From: GCA-2733415 sp965178635
Lineage (GTDB): Bacteria; Bacteroidota; Bacteroidia; Flavobacteriales; Flavobacteriaceae
DNA length: 20,663 nt
NCBI GenBank assembly: GCA_965178635.1
Contig: CBCXVT010000033.1
Coordinates: 1-20,663, forward strand
Reading direction: 5' to 3'
A program made the position numbers and the translations under genes. Below are positions 1 to 6,306 of the stretch, one piece after another (positions within the stretch are counted from its first letter, which is position 1; every line of letters starts with the position of its first letter). Below the pieces are notes generated by a model. That model was not told the DNA's origin, did not search any database, and saw only the letters and a list, made by a program, of their open reading frames with translations.

Positions 1-201
1 GGGACAAAGCTTAAACTAAGCGAAGATTTGGCTGACATAGACTGTTCAGATGGAGCATCATCTCTCTTTAGTATTAAGGCTAATAGCCCACTAAAAACTA
101 AGACTATAGAAAAGATTAGATTTAAACAGTCTAAGTACTATACAGATGGTACAACAACAGGCACGTATAGTATGTCTGAGATAATAAATGCAACCAAGTA
201 A
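1..201 (+). CDS. Small secreted protein, 3' part only
   Basis: The frame opens at the first base and ends at TAA 199-201. It encodes residues 89-154 of the secreted protein that is complete at 9535-9999. The missing start is an effect of where the window begins, not a damaged gene. The visible part carries C103 and a Ser/Thr/Lys-rich C-terminus. Confidence 0.9.
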   Translation, partial: GTKLKLSEDLADIDCSDGASSLFSIKANSPLKTKTIEKIRFKQSKYYTDGTTTGTYSMSEIINATK

Positions 202-236
202 TTAACTTAACTTGACCTTTAATAACTCCCTATACC

Positions 237-265
237 AAACCCTTGCAGAAATGTGAGGGTTTTTT
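237..265 (+). terminator. Rho-independent terminator after the secreted-protein gene
   Basis: Arms 237-247 and 252-262 pair over 11 positions (two G-T wobbles) around a GAAA loop at 248-251. A run of six T follows at 260-265. It lies 35 nt past the stop at 201 and separates that gene from the HNH gene. Confidence 0.85.
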
Positions 266-271
266 ATTTAT

Positions 272-279
272 TATATTTG
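272..279 (+). promoter_or_regulatory. Bacteroidota -7 box (TATATTTG) for the HNH gene
   Basis: TATATTTG is a full match to the Bacteroidota -7 consensus TAnnTTTG. It lies 23 nt before the TTG start at 303 and just after the upstream terminator, so the endonuclease gene has its own promoter. I found no clear -33 TTG at the usual distance. Confidence 0.5.
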
Positions 280-302
280 AGAAAATATAACACAATTGTA
301 TT

Positions 303-1670
303 TTGAACTACCTTAATGTATATTTTAATATTGTAAATAATTCGAAAAGTAAAAAACGGAACGGATATTTAGAATTACATCATGTAGTTCCAAAATGTAT
401 TTTTGGTGAAAAATTATTGAATGAAGATAATCTAGTTAATGTTAATCAAGATTCTAATTTAGTTTATCTCACTGCCCGAGAACATTTTATTTGTCATTGG
501 CTTCTTCATAGAGCATTCCCAAAAAACAAAAAATTAGGACTTGCTTTCTGGGCTATGGCTGGCATGACAAATTCTGAACAAAAAAGATACATACCATCAT
601 CAAGAGCCGTAGCTGAAGCAAGAGTTGCAGCAAATAATGCAAGAAAAACCGCTATTTTACAATATGACCTTGAGGGTAATTTTTTAAGAGAATATAAAAG
701 TTTAAACGCTGCGAGTGACTCCATTGGAATAGTGCCAAATGCAATTGGTCAAAATTTAAATAGTTTCACTAAATCTGCAGGTGGTTTTCAGTGGTGCTTT
801 AAAACAAAAAAACAACAGGATAAAATTGAGCCATACGTTATTGATAATAACGGCTTACCGATTGGTCAATATGACCTTAACGGAAGATTAATCTCCTCTT
901 ATGAAAGTTTACTAGAGACTGAGAGAAAAACTGGACACTCTGAAGGAAGTATTCGAGCCGCAATGAATAGAGGCACAAAGATTAGAGGCACCTCATTTTT
1001 TTTTATACAATTCAACAAACATCAAGAAATTCCAAAGTTTGTTAATCCGTATACTAATCCAATACATGCCTTTTCGATTCCTATAGTTCAAATAAGTGCT
1101 GACGGGAAATATTTTATTAATAAATTCCAAAGTGTTACTGAGGCTGCAAAATATTTAAATAAAAATACTGGAGGAATTTCATCAGCGTGTAAAGGAAAAA
1201 GAAAAACAGCTTATGGTTATATGTGGAAATACCTTTCTAATTACAAAAATAACTTACCTGTTATTTCAATTGAGAAAGCAAAGGTGAAGCTTCATTCTAA
1301 GCCTATTGCACAATATGACTTGAGTGGGAAATTTATACAGGTTTTTAAAAGTGCTAGTGAAGCTGCCCGCTCAGTAAATGATTCTCAACCAAACATAAGT
1401 GCCGTAGCTAGAGGTATACGTAATTATTCCAATAAATACCAATATGCATACATTATAGATGGTAAAATACCTTCAAAAACAACTGTTAAAACATCAAACA
1501 ATATTTCAAAAATAGTTCTAAAACTAGATAAAACATCGGAAGTTATAATCGAAGAGTATATAAGTGTTGGAGAAGCTGCAAGAGCGGTATCTGGCTCTCA
1601 ATCAAATATATCTGCCTGTATTAATGGTAGAAAGAAAACAGCATATGGTTTTAAATGGAAATTTAAATAA
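303..1670 (+). CDS. HNH endonuclease with five NUMOD1-like DNA-binding repeats
   Basis: Predicted sequence-specific DNA endonuclease of the phage HNH/homing type. The nuclease domain covers about residues 20-75: H26-H27 in LHHVVPKC, an N-L-V stretch near 52-54, then AREHFICHWLL with H61 and H65, the order usual in phage HNH enzymes. Five repeats follow at about 115-167, 184-237, 258-311, 332-385 and 402-455. Each has a Q-Y-D-L-x-G-like strand, a helix with S-x-x-E-A-A, an N-I-S/S-x-x turn and a closing Y-x-W-K-like strand, which is the NUMOD1 pattern of modular DNA recognition. Start: no ATG occurs before residue 85, and the family normally opens M-N/D-Y-x-x-x-Y, so TTG at 303 is used. It is freestanding, not inside an intron. 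It may act as a selfish homing enzyme or cut a competing or helper phage genome; the target is unknown. Confidence 0.88.
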   Translation: MNYLNVYFNIVNNSKSKKRNGYLELHHVVPKCIFGEKLLNEDNLVNVNQDSNLVYLTAREHFICHWLLHRAFPKNKKLGLAFWAMAGMTNSEQKRYIPSSRAVAEARVAANNARKTAILQYDLEGNFLREYKSLNAASDSIGIVPNAIGQNLNSFTKSAGGFQWCFKTKKQQDKIEPYVIDNNGLPIGQYDLNGRLISSYESLLETERKTGHSEGSIRAAMNRGTKIRGTSFFFIQFNKHQEIPKFVNPYTNPIHAFSIPIVQISADGKYFINKFQSVTEAAKYLNKNTGGISSACKGKRKTAYGYMWKYLSNYKNNLPVISIEKAKVKLHSKPIAQYDLSGKFIQVFKSASEAARSVNDSQPNISAVARGIRNYSNKYQYAYIIDGKIPSKTTVKTSNNISKIVLKLDKTSEVIIEEYISVGEAARAVSGSQSNISACINGRKKTAYGFKWKFK

Positions 1671-1803
1671 TATGTGTTTAATACTAAAAATAGGTAGTTC
1701 TAAAGTCGTTAAACAACTAAACATTGTTTAAATTATCATTATAAAACATTAGTAAACAAGGTTTTATAATTCAATTACCCTCTTTATAGTCCACAAGTAG
1801 ACC
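1671..1803. terminator. Convergent intergenic region with two AT-rich hairpins
   Basis: This gap separates the 3' ends of the HNH and primase genes. It holds two perfect inverted repeats: 1709-1716/1724-1731 (8-bp arms, 7-nt loop) and 1738-1747/1761-1770 (10-bp arms, 13-nt loop). Neither has a long T-run, so they are only possible bidirectional terminators. The reverse complement of TGTGGACT, a motif repeated near the integrase, lies at 1788-1795. Confidence 0.4.
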
Positions 1804-3987
1804 TCAACTGCCTTTTTTACGCTCGTTTTTAACAGTACTGTGAGATACTCCCAAAGCTTCAGAAGTCTGCTTTATTGAAAAACCTAATTCTTGAGCCTTC
1901 AAGACTTTCTCAGTTCTATTCAATCTTTTATCATTAGCAATATCTTTGAGGTTTGCCTTTGCGCTCTTATCCGAAAACAATTTATTATGACAATGCAAAT
2001 AGTAATCACATAGCTTTTGAGCCATCTTTACATACTTAACACCCACCTCTGTGTCATTCTCTCCATGCAATATATGTAGCAATAAGGAGAATTTTGCTCT
2101 ATAATCTTCCATCTTAGACAATACAGCAATCATTGAAGAATTAGTGCTGGGTTTACTGCCATATAGCTTAAACTTGTTTGTAAGCTCCATAAAGTACTCT
2201 TCAGCCTCTTCTGTATAAACGTGGGTTGGTTTATTAATCAACCTTCCATCACTATCATACTTCCAACTAAAAAACTTAATGCCTTTGTCATCAAACAACT
2301 TACCAACATAGTTATCGTATAGGTTACCATTTACCATTGCCTCTCTCCTAGCCTTTCTAGATATAGTTCTTAATACAATTTTAGGCTCTGGAAATGCAAA
2401 TAAGAATCTAGCCATTAAACCATTAGCTTTACCATCATCATAGTTTTTATACAAAACTTCAGGTTGTATACCTCCAGATATGCAAAATCCAGCTTTTACA
2501 ACAAATCTATCTTTTATTTTTTCTGAGGCTCTCTCTTGCTTCAAGTTTTCGTTACTCCATGCAGATAATAAAACTGATGAAGTATCTTCTTTTTTGCCTT
2601 GCTCAAATATTGTAGCTAACTCGTCAACGCTTTGATGTATACCCCTATGTATAGCTTGTAATTTAATAAGCCTCATTTCTGGAGTTACATCATTAATCAT
2701 ATATGATTTATTTAAAGGCTTAGGCAAATCAGATTTATAGTCATGTTTCTTAATTGCATTCTTATATGTTTCAACTTCAACATTATCCCTAGACTTGAAA
2801 GGTTTTGATGCGTAGTTACTCGCAGGTGTCTTACCATCTCCTGATTTACCTACATTAGCGCTATACATGTTCATTTGGACAGTTCTCCCATATTCAATCT
2901 CAAGCCTTTTAGAATTGCCTAACAAGCCTGAAACTTCAGTTAAGAACGTGGTTGCCATAAAATCAATATTCATGCCCTGAGCCTTATTAAGTGACTCAAA
3001 GTATTCACGAGGTATTTGTGGTAAAACATCAATAGGAAAAGAGTTGGTTGTTCTCTCAGATTCAACTATTGTAGGTTTAGTGCCATAACCCTGTGAAGAG
3101 ATACTTTTAACTGCACTCTTTAGATCTCCGTTATGCTCGAGTATTCGATAGACATCGAAAACATTGTATGATGTTTCTGAGTCAAACGCTGTTGAATTAG
3201 TATACAAGTATAGATTTCCATCTTGAAAAACATTACCACTTGTGTCTGATGTAGGGTTACCTGGTCTTAACACCCTAGTTCTTCCTTCAGCATCTTCATT
3301 AAGTATTTCCCAACCATTAGAGGCTAATAAATCTAACATACTTACCCTAGCCTTAAAATCATCAATAGGTAGAATTTCTCCTTTAATTACTTCTCTTTTA
3401 TTTTTCTTTTGTTTAGACTCTTTTACAGGAGTATCCATAGCCTCGTTAAAGCGCCTACAGGCTTCTATTAAGGCGTTTCTATCATTATTCAGTATATACC
3501 TTAACTTTGTATAATCTCTAGCCACAAAGTCGTTATACATAACTACATAACCACCTTTACCTCTAGTCTCTATTAATGCTTTGTTGCCCTTGTTTTTAGC
3601 TAGCTTAAGATTACCTTCAATATTCTTTGCTCTATAAATTATATGGTAACCCAAATTCTTAGTCTTAACAATCATAACTTTGTCATCAAACTTATATATA
3701 GACTGTTTGAGTTGGGTTAGTATTTGTTTCCATTTGGCATCTATATTAACAAGCTCCTCATGTGTTGGACTTTTAACATCCTTACAAAGTATTTTTAGGT
3801 CAACATCTATAACTTCAATATCACTATAACCACAAACCAATCCATAAGCTTCAGATTCTCCTAAACTAGTTACAGGTTCAGTTTGATACTGCTTCCAGCT
3901 TCTTATAGCTTGCTTATTATTATTCAAGTTGATAACATTAAAGTCTCCCAGAGACATAATATTCTTTGCCTGTTGATAGCCTAGCAT
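1804..3987 (-). CDS. Primase-polymerase/DUF3987 replication protein with C-terminal HTH
   Basis: Likely initiator of the element's replication, combining primer synthesis with an NTPase/helicase-type domain. Residues about 1-170 look like a bifunctional primase/polymerase (archaeo-eukaryotic fold): I-D-V-D with D61 and D63, G-Y-H with H115, then E140-T-R-G-K-G-G-Y. A linker (about 215-300) ends in the N-V-F-D-V-Y and H-N-G-D signatures seen in phage and island primases. The DUF3987 region (about 315-660) has a Walker A-like G380-K-S-G-D-G-K386-T and a probable Walker B acid pair at D455-E456. A helix-turn-helix closes the protein (about 702-723, S-I-K-Q-T-S-E-A-L-G-V-S). It lies downstream of the small-gene operon but beyond that operon's terminator, so it probably has its own promoter; I found no clear -7 box. 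The length fits complete primase-helicases of mobile elements. Confidence 0.85.
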   Translation of the reverse strand: MLGYQQAKNIMSLGDFNVINLNNNKQAIRSWKQYQTEPVTSLGESEAYGLVCGYSDIEVIDVDLKILCKDVKSPTHEELVNIDAKWKQILTQLKQSIYKFDDKVMIVKTKNLGYHIIYRAKNIEGNLKLAKNKGNKALIETRGKGGYVVMYNDFVARDYTKLRYILNNDRNALIEACRRFNEAMDTPVKESKQKKNKREVIKGEILPIDDFKARVSMLDLLASNGWEILNEDAEGRTRVLRPGNPTSDTSGNVFQDGNLYLYTNSTAFDSETSYNVFDVYRILEHNGDLKSAVKSISSQGYGTKPTIVESERTTNSFPIDVLPQIPREYFESLNKAQGMNIDFMATTFLTEVSGLLGNSKRLEIEYGRTVQMNMYSANVGKSGDGKTPASNYASKPFKSRDNVEVETYKNAIKKHDYKSDLPKPLNKSYMINDVTPEMRLIKLQAIHRGIHQSVDELATIFEQGKKEDTSSVLLSAWSNENLKQERASEKIKDRFVVKAGFCISGGIQPEVLYKNYDDGKANGLMARFLFAFPEPKIVLRTISRKARREAMVNGNLYDNYVGKLFDDKGIKFFSWKYDSDGRLINKPTHVYTEEAEEYFMELTNKFKLYGSKPSTNSSMIAVLSKMEDYRAKFSLLLHILHGENDTEVGVKYVKMAQKLCDYYLHCHNKLFSDKSAKANLKDIANDKRLNRTEKVLKAQELGFSIKQTSEALGVSHSTVKNERKKGS

Positions 3988-4214
3988 TTTTAAAGAGTAT
4001 TTAATTTATAGTTAGATTTAGGTACTAACATTTTACCTTCCTATTTAAGATAATGTTTTAGAGTTTTATTTTCTGTTTTTTTGGATGTGGGTTATTTCGT
4101 TTTTATCAACAATTGGACGTTTTAAGGACTATAAATACATTCTATATTTCACAAATAGCTGATTAACAACAAATAAAGATTTATAATAAAACTACAAAGT
4201 GTTGTTTATACAAT
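3988..4214. other. AT-rich leader of the primase gene, no gene seen
   Basis: Between the small-gene terminator and the primase start there are 227 bp without a usable reading frame. The stretch should contain the primase promoter on the minus strand. I found no perfect TAnnTTTG box, no long repeat and no RNA fold I would defend. Confidence 0.4.
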
Positions 4215-4280
4215 AAAAAAAGGCTAAAAGGGGTAGTACCGAAAAAAGTAAATTAAAACATACAAAAACTACTACCCCTG
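4215..4280 (-). terminator. Terminator after the small-gene operon
   Basis: Perfect 10-bp arms at 4229-4238 and 4270-4279 (AGGGGTAGTA and its complement) enclose a 31-nt loop. On the minus strand the arm is followed by TTTTAGCC and a seven-T run at 4215-4221. It begins four nucleotides after the DUF5681 stop and separates the operon from the primase gene. The loop is long for a terminator, so a protein-binding inverted repeat is possible. Confidence 0.65.
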
Positions 4281-4283
4281 ATT

Positions 4284-4556
4284 TTACGCCCCTATACTTG
4301 TGAAATTTATATTTGGTATTACTGCTTGTTTAACCTCTATAGCACTCTCAACAGAGCGCAACTTTGGTATTACATAATTAGCAAGCTCTAACATTATTTT
4401 TAATCTGTCACGAGGCTCCAATTTGTCTAGATCATCTTGGAGCCTAGAAAGATTATTGTTTAATAAGTATAAAAAAGCCTGCTTTGTAGCCTTGTTACTT
4501 TTACCTAAAGCTCCAGGGGTACGACCTCCCAATTTATTTCCTTTCTGAAATCCCAT
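4284..4556 (-). CDS. DUF5681-like / small-terminase-like phage protein
   Basis: Ninety residues from M-G-F-Q-K-G-N-K-L-G-G-R. This opening, followed by a basic G-x-x-N-K-A-T-K segment and a helical part with D-R-L-K-I-M-L-E-L and Y-V-I-P-K-L, resembles short Bacteroidota phage proteins of the DUF5681 type. These often sit beside terminase genes and are taken to be terminase-small-like DNA-binding proteins. If so, it could redirect a helper phage's packaging machinery to this element. Start: the frame is open to an ATG at 4596-4598 (104 aa), but the ATG at 4554-4556 is preferred. Family members begin there, and the upstream 37-aa gene ends at 4558, one base before it. The family match is from memory of the motif, and the packaging role is inference. 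Confidence 0.65.
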   Translation of the reverse strand: MGFQKGNKLGGRTPGALGKSNKATKQAFLYLLNNNLSRLQDDLDKLEPRDRLKIMLELANYVIPKLRSVESAIEVKQAVIPNINFTSIGA

Positions 4557-4557
4557 A

Positions 4558-4671
4558 CTATTTATTTTTAGGTTTTGGAATGTTGGACTTTTGAGCATTG
4601 TTTAAAGACGTTTTATTTTTATTTAGTTTGCTCTGTGCCAACTTGTTTAATATTGAATATCGTCTAGCCAT
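4558..4671 (-). CDS. Small basic protein, 37 aa
   Basis: A short frame starts M-A-R-R-Y-S-I-L-N-K-L-A-Q and ends at TAG 4558-4560. It is rich in Lys, Asn and Arg and has almost no acidic residues, so it may bind nucleic acid. Its ATG (4669-4671) overlaps the stop of the preceding gene (TAG 4664-4666) in an ATGGCTAG overlap. Its own stop lies one base before the DUF5681 start at 4556. This end-to-end packing on both sides is the main evidence that it is translated. I recognise no family. Confidence 0.55.
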   Translation of the reverse strand: MARRYSILNKLAQSKLNKNKTSLNNAQKSNIPKPKNK

Positions 4672-5245
4672 TTTTTTTGATTTTTCTAATTACATCGCTT
4701 ACGTTTCTACTTGGTCTGTCAGTCATTAATTCGAGCGTTTTAGATAACGCCAAAACCTGTTCTATTACACTCCCTTTTGAAGCTTTATTTTTCTGTAGTG
4801 TTACAGTCGCTTTAAACTCCTTTGAGCGATTATTTATGCTCTCAATACCTAAATTTAAAAACACCTGCTCTAGTGTATTTTTTACAGATTTTAAATTTTC
4901 AGTAAATAGTATCTTTTGGCTCAGCTCAGCATCTGTCATTTTTACGTTTGGATTTAAAACCCTCCCACAGCTTACTGATATTGCTTTGCCGTCTTTGAGT
5001 ATGTAGTCGGCATCGGCTGGCTTTACCTTTTGACCTTTGTAATCTAATAAGTAAACAACTGTATCCTTTGCCAAACTAATTGCATCGTAATGTAATACTA
5101 AGCCATTAATCGTCTCAACCTCGTTTTTGAGTAGTTTGCGCCTTGTGTATTGTGCCACAGTTAAACCCTCTTTTTTAGCGCTCATTTCTAAATTAGCTTT
5201 AAAGCTCTTTGTTACTCTTAAGCCTATATTTGATTTTTTATTCAT
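4664..5245 (-). CDS. Ribbon-helix-helix DNA-binding protein, 193 aa
   Basis: The N-terminus has the ribbon-helix-helix pattern of Arc/MobC-type DNA-binding proteins: strand N-I-G-L-R-V (about 6-11), helix (about 13-26), then L-T-V-A-Q-Y-T-R-R-K-L-L (28-39). The rest (about 45-190) is a mixed middle and a helical C-terminal half of unknown function. It starts four nucleotides after the 79-aa gene ends and is followed by an overlapping 37-aa gene, so it belongs to one operon. It could repress the operon, bind the nearby origin or help partition or package DNA. A MobC role was considered, but no relaxase is present. Confidence 0.6.
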   Translation of the reverse strand: MNKKSNIGLRVTKSFKANLEMSAKKEGLTVAQYTRRKLLKNEVETINGLVLHYDAISLAKDTVVYLLDYKGQKVKPADADYILKDGKAISVSCGRVLNPNVKMTDAELSQKILFTENLKSVKNTLEQVFLNLGIESINNRSKEFKATVTLQKNKASKGSVIEQVLALSKTLELMTDRPSRNVSDVIRKIKKNG

Positions 5246-5249
5246 ATCC

Positions 5250-5489
5250 TTACAGCTCTTTTAATTCATTATTGTAACCATCTATAACAGCGTTATAAGA
5301 CTTAGTTAAACCCTCTTTTATCTGTTTTTTTTCTCTCTCTGTTATTATTACAGATATCGAGCGGTCGTTTGCTGAGTTTAACGTCCAGATCCTTGCATCG
5401 TCTAAACTGTCTAGGTTTTTAATTTGTTTGTTTGCATGGTCTAAATCTTTAGATATAGAAACCACTCTTTGCAAGTTTTTTACGTTCAT
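5250..5489 (-). CDS. Short helical phage-type protein, 79 aa
   Basis: Function unknown. The sequence reads as helix (3-28), a middle stretch with a strand S-I-S-V-I-I-T, then a charged helix (52-79) ending L-K-E-L. The same plan occurs in the upstream 85-aa protein, and both resemble the short helical proteins found in replication regions of Bacteroidota phages. The stop is four nucleotides from the next start. The leader (5490-5520) is almost pure A/T with ATT-type triplets. Confidence 0.65.
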   Translation of the reverse strand: MNVKNLQRVVSISKDLDHANKQIKNLDSLDDARIWTLNSANDRSISVIITEREKKQIKEGLTKSYNAVIDGYNNELKEL

Positions 5490-5523
5490 ATTATTACTAT
5501 TATTATTAGTGTTATTAATGCTA

Positions 5524-5781
5524 TCATATATTTTTAAATTTTGCCTTTAACTCTGATATTTTACCTAAAAAACGATTATCTACTTCTTTGAGAATTACGG
5601 CAATTAATATTTCGTCTGTTATTTCTGTTTGGCTCCAAAGATTTGTACTAGCGGATATTTTTATACCCTCTGGTAACACTTTGCCGAAACCCATATCATT
5701 ACGAAATTTGAAATGCTCGGTTTCTACTCTCTCGATTTTCTTTAAAATTTCATTGCCTTTTTTTAATTGCTCTTTTTTCAT
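5524..5781 (-). CDS. Short coiled-coil-like protein, 85 aa, first gene of the small operon
   Basis: Function unknown. A lysine/glutamate-rich helix (2-25, M-K-K-E-Q-L-K-K-G-N-E-I-L-K-K) leads into a glycine-containing middle with G-I-K-I-S-A-S. A second amphipathic helix follows (about 54-82, E-I-L-I-A-V-I-L-K-E-V). It is the first gene after the origin-like region, so its promoter should lie in 5782-5950. The 12-bp palindrome there is a candidate operator. It may be a distant paralogue of the 79-aa neighbour, based only on shared layout. Confidence 0.65.
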   Translation of the reverse strand: MKKEQLKKGNEILKKIERVETEHFKFRNDMGFGKVLPEGIKISASTNLWSQTEITDEILIAVILKEVDNRFLGKISELKAKFKNI

Positions 5782-5857
5782 GCTTCTGGTATTAGTTAAA
5801 AGTTAAATCCCTCTACTATATAAACGAAAAAAGCCTTTTATTGTTTCTACATTTTTA

Positions 5858-5869
5858 TCAACATGTTGA
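5858..5869. promoter_or_regulatory. Palindrome TCAACATGTTGA, possible operator
   Basis: This is a perfect 12-bp palindrome, 89 bp upstream of the first gene of the small operon. A partial second copy, TGTTGAACA, overlaps its right half. It could bind a dimeric regulator such as the ribbon-helix-helix protein. A single 12-bp palindrome can also arise by chance. Confidence 0.35.
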
Positions 5870-5962
5870 ACATTACTGATTGTTTTAAAAAACTAAAACG
5901 CATTCAGGCTTAGATGTTTAATCAGTGTTTATATATCTGTAATCTGCTTTAACTTTTTTTTT

Positions 5963-6017
5963 GAAGTTGACCACTTTTGACCACGTTTTGGCTAGGTTTT
6001 GACCATCTTTTGACCAG
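5963..6017. repeat. Iteron array A, five 11-bp direct repeats of TTTTGACCA
   Basis: TTGACCA begins at 5967, 5977, 5999 and 6010, with a degenerate copy TTGGCTA at 5988. The steps are 10, 11, 11 and 11 bp, so all copies face the same side of the helix. The 11-bp unit is (C/G)TTTTGACCA plus one base. This is the form of initiator- or repressor-binding iterons. Confidence 0.75.
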
Positions 6018-6047
6018 GGGCAAAATTTTCTAAAACCTCTGTTAAGT

Positions 6048-6084
6048 ACTATATATATTAGTATTATATAATATATTATTATAA
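6048..6084. other. AT-rich block, possible unwinding element
   Basis: Alternating and near-pure A/T sequence between the two iteron groups contains only two G/C bases in 37 positions. Its placement beside iterons fits a DNA unwinding element. The surrounding DNA is also AT-rich, which weakens the signal. Confidence 0.4.
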
Positions 6085-6152
6085 GTTAAAGCATTATTGA
6101 CTACCCTGCCTCCATTTTTAGAAAACTCACCAGAGATAACACAAGAATTGAC

Positions 6153-6166
6153 TAGGGTGGTCAAAA
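6153..6166. repeat. Single inverted iteron copy, TAGGGTGGTCAAAA
   Basis: This 14-bp sequence recurs exactly at 6215-6228 and contains TGGTCAA, the complement of the array A core. An imperfect copy in the other orientation, TTGACTACCCT, lies at 6097-6107. Confidence 0.55.
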
Positions 6167-6214
6167 AGGACAATTTTTTAAAGACTACAATATCTATAGG
6201 GGTTAACAAGCTTT

Positions 6215-6252
6215 TAGGGTGGTCAAAAGATGGGTAAAAGATGGGTAATAAA
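6215..6252. repeat. Iteron group B, inverted relative to array A
   Basis: TAGGGTGGTCAAAA (6215-6228) leads into three 11-bp steps: TGGTCAAAAGA (6220-6230), TGGGTAAAAGA (6231-6241) and TGGGTAATAAA (6242-6252). The first is the complement of the array A unit and the next two are degenerate. Spacing is again exactly one helical turn, and orientation is opposite to array A. Confidence 0.6.
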
Positions 6253-6279
6253 AAACCCCTACTAAATTAATAGTAAGGG
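6250..6279 (-). terminator. Terminator of the 158-aa gene
   Basis: Arms at 6256-6264 and 6271-6279 pair with one mismatch around a six-base loop. On the minus strand they are followed by six T (complement of 6250-6255). It lies 27 nt past the stop at 6307. Twenty-seven bases (6253-6279) recur exactly at 6827-6853. Confidence 0.8.
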
Positions 6280-6306
6280 TTATAGAGAGATGTTTAAGAA
6301 TTACAG

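Larger units (their letters stand above)
5782..6306. other. Non-coding region, candidate replication origin and operon control
   Basis: There is no gene in these 525 bp. From left to right it holds a perfect palindrome (5858-5869), a T homopolymer (5954-5962), an 11-bp-phased repeat array (5963-6017), a very AT-rich block (6048-6084), an isolated inverted repeat copy (6153-6166), a second repeat group (6215-6252) and a terminator (6250-6279). Iterons of both orientations around an easily melted stretch are the usual plan of a theta origin. I saw no DnaA box of the TTATnCACA type. The element encodes its own primase-helicase, which may serve this site. Confidence 0.6.

Noticed and set aside
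506..724. Open frame of 72 codons on the minus strand inside the HNH gene
   Set aside because: It lies wholly within the well-supported endonuclease on the other strand and has no family features.
1671..1803. tRNA 3' end as an attachment site
   Set aside because: The gap contains AT-rich hairpins but no T-arm-like sequence or CCA-type end that would mark a tRNA-derived att site.
3242..3514. Plus-strand open frame of 90 codons inside the primase gene
   Set aside because: Antisense to a region with clear primase motifs; the composition is that of a mirror frame.
4677..5006. Plus-strand open frame of 109 codons inside the ribbon-helix-helix gene
   Set aside because: Antisense to a gene in a compact operon; Ser/Phe/Leu-rich as expected for the reverse of Lys/Glu-rich coding DNA.
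4664..5245. MobC-type mobilisation protein
   Set aside because: The ribbon-helix-helix start would fit, but there is no relaxase in the complete unit, so a mobilisation role is not supported.
5490..5520. ATT-type triplet repeat before the 79-aa gene
   Set aside because: Short low-complexity leader in an AT-rich genome; the copies are imperfect and nothing indicates a function.
5588..5806. Plus-strand open frame of 72 codons over the 85-aa gene
   Set aside because: Shadow of the minus-strand gene; no promoter or plausible product.
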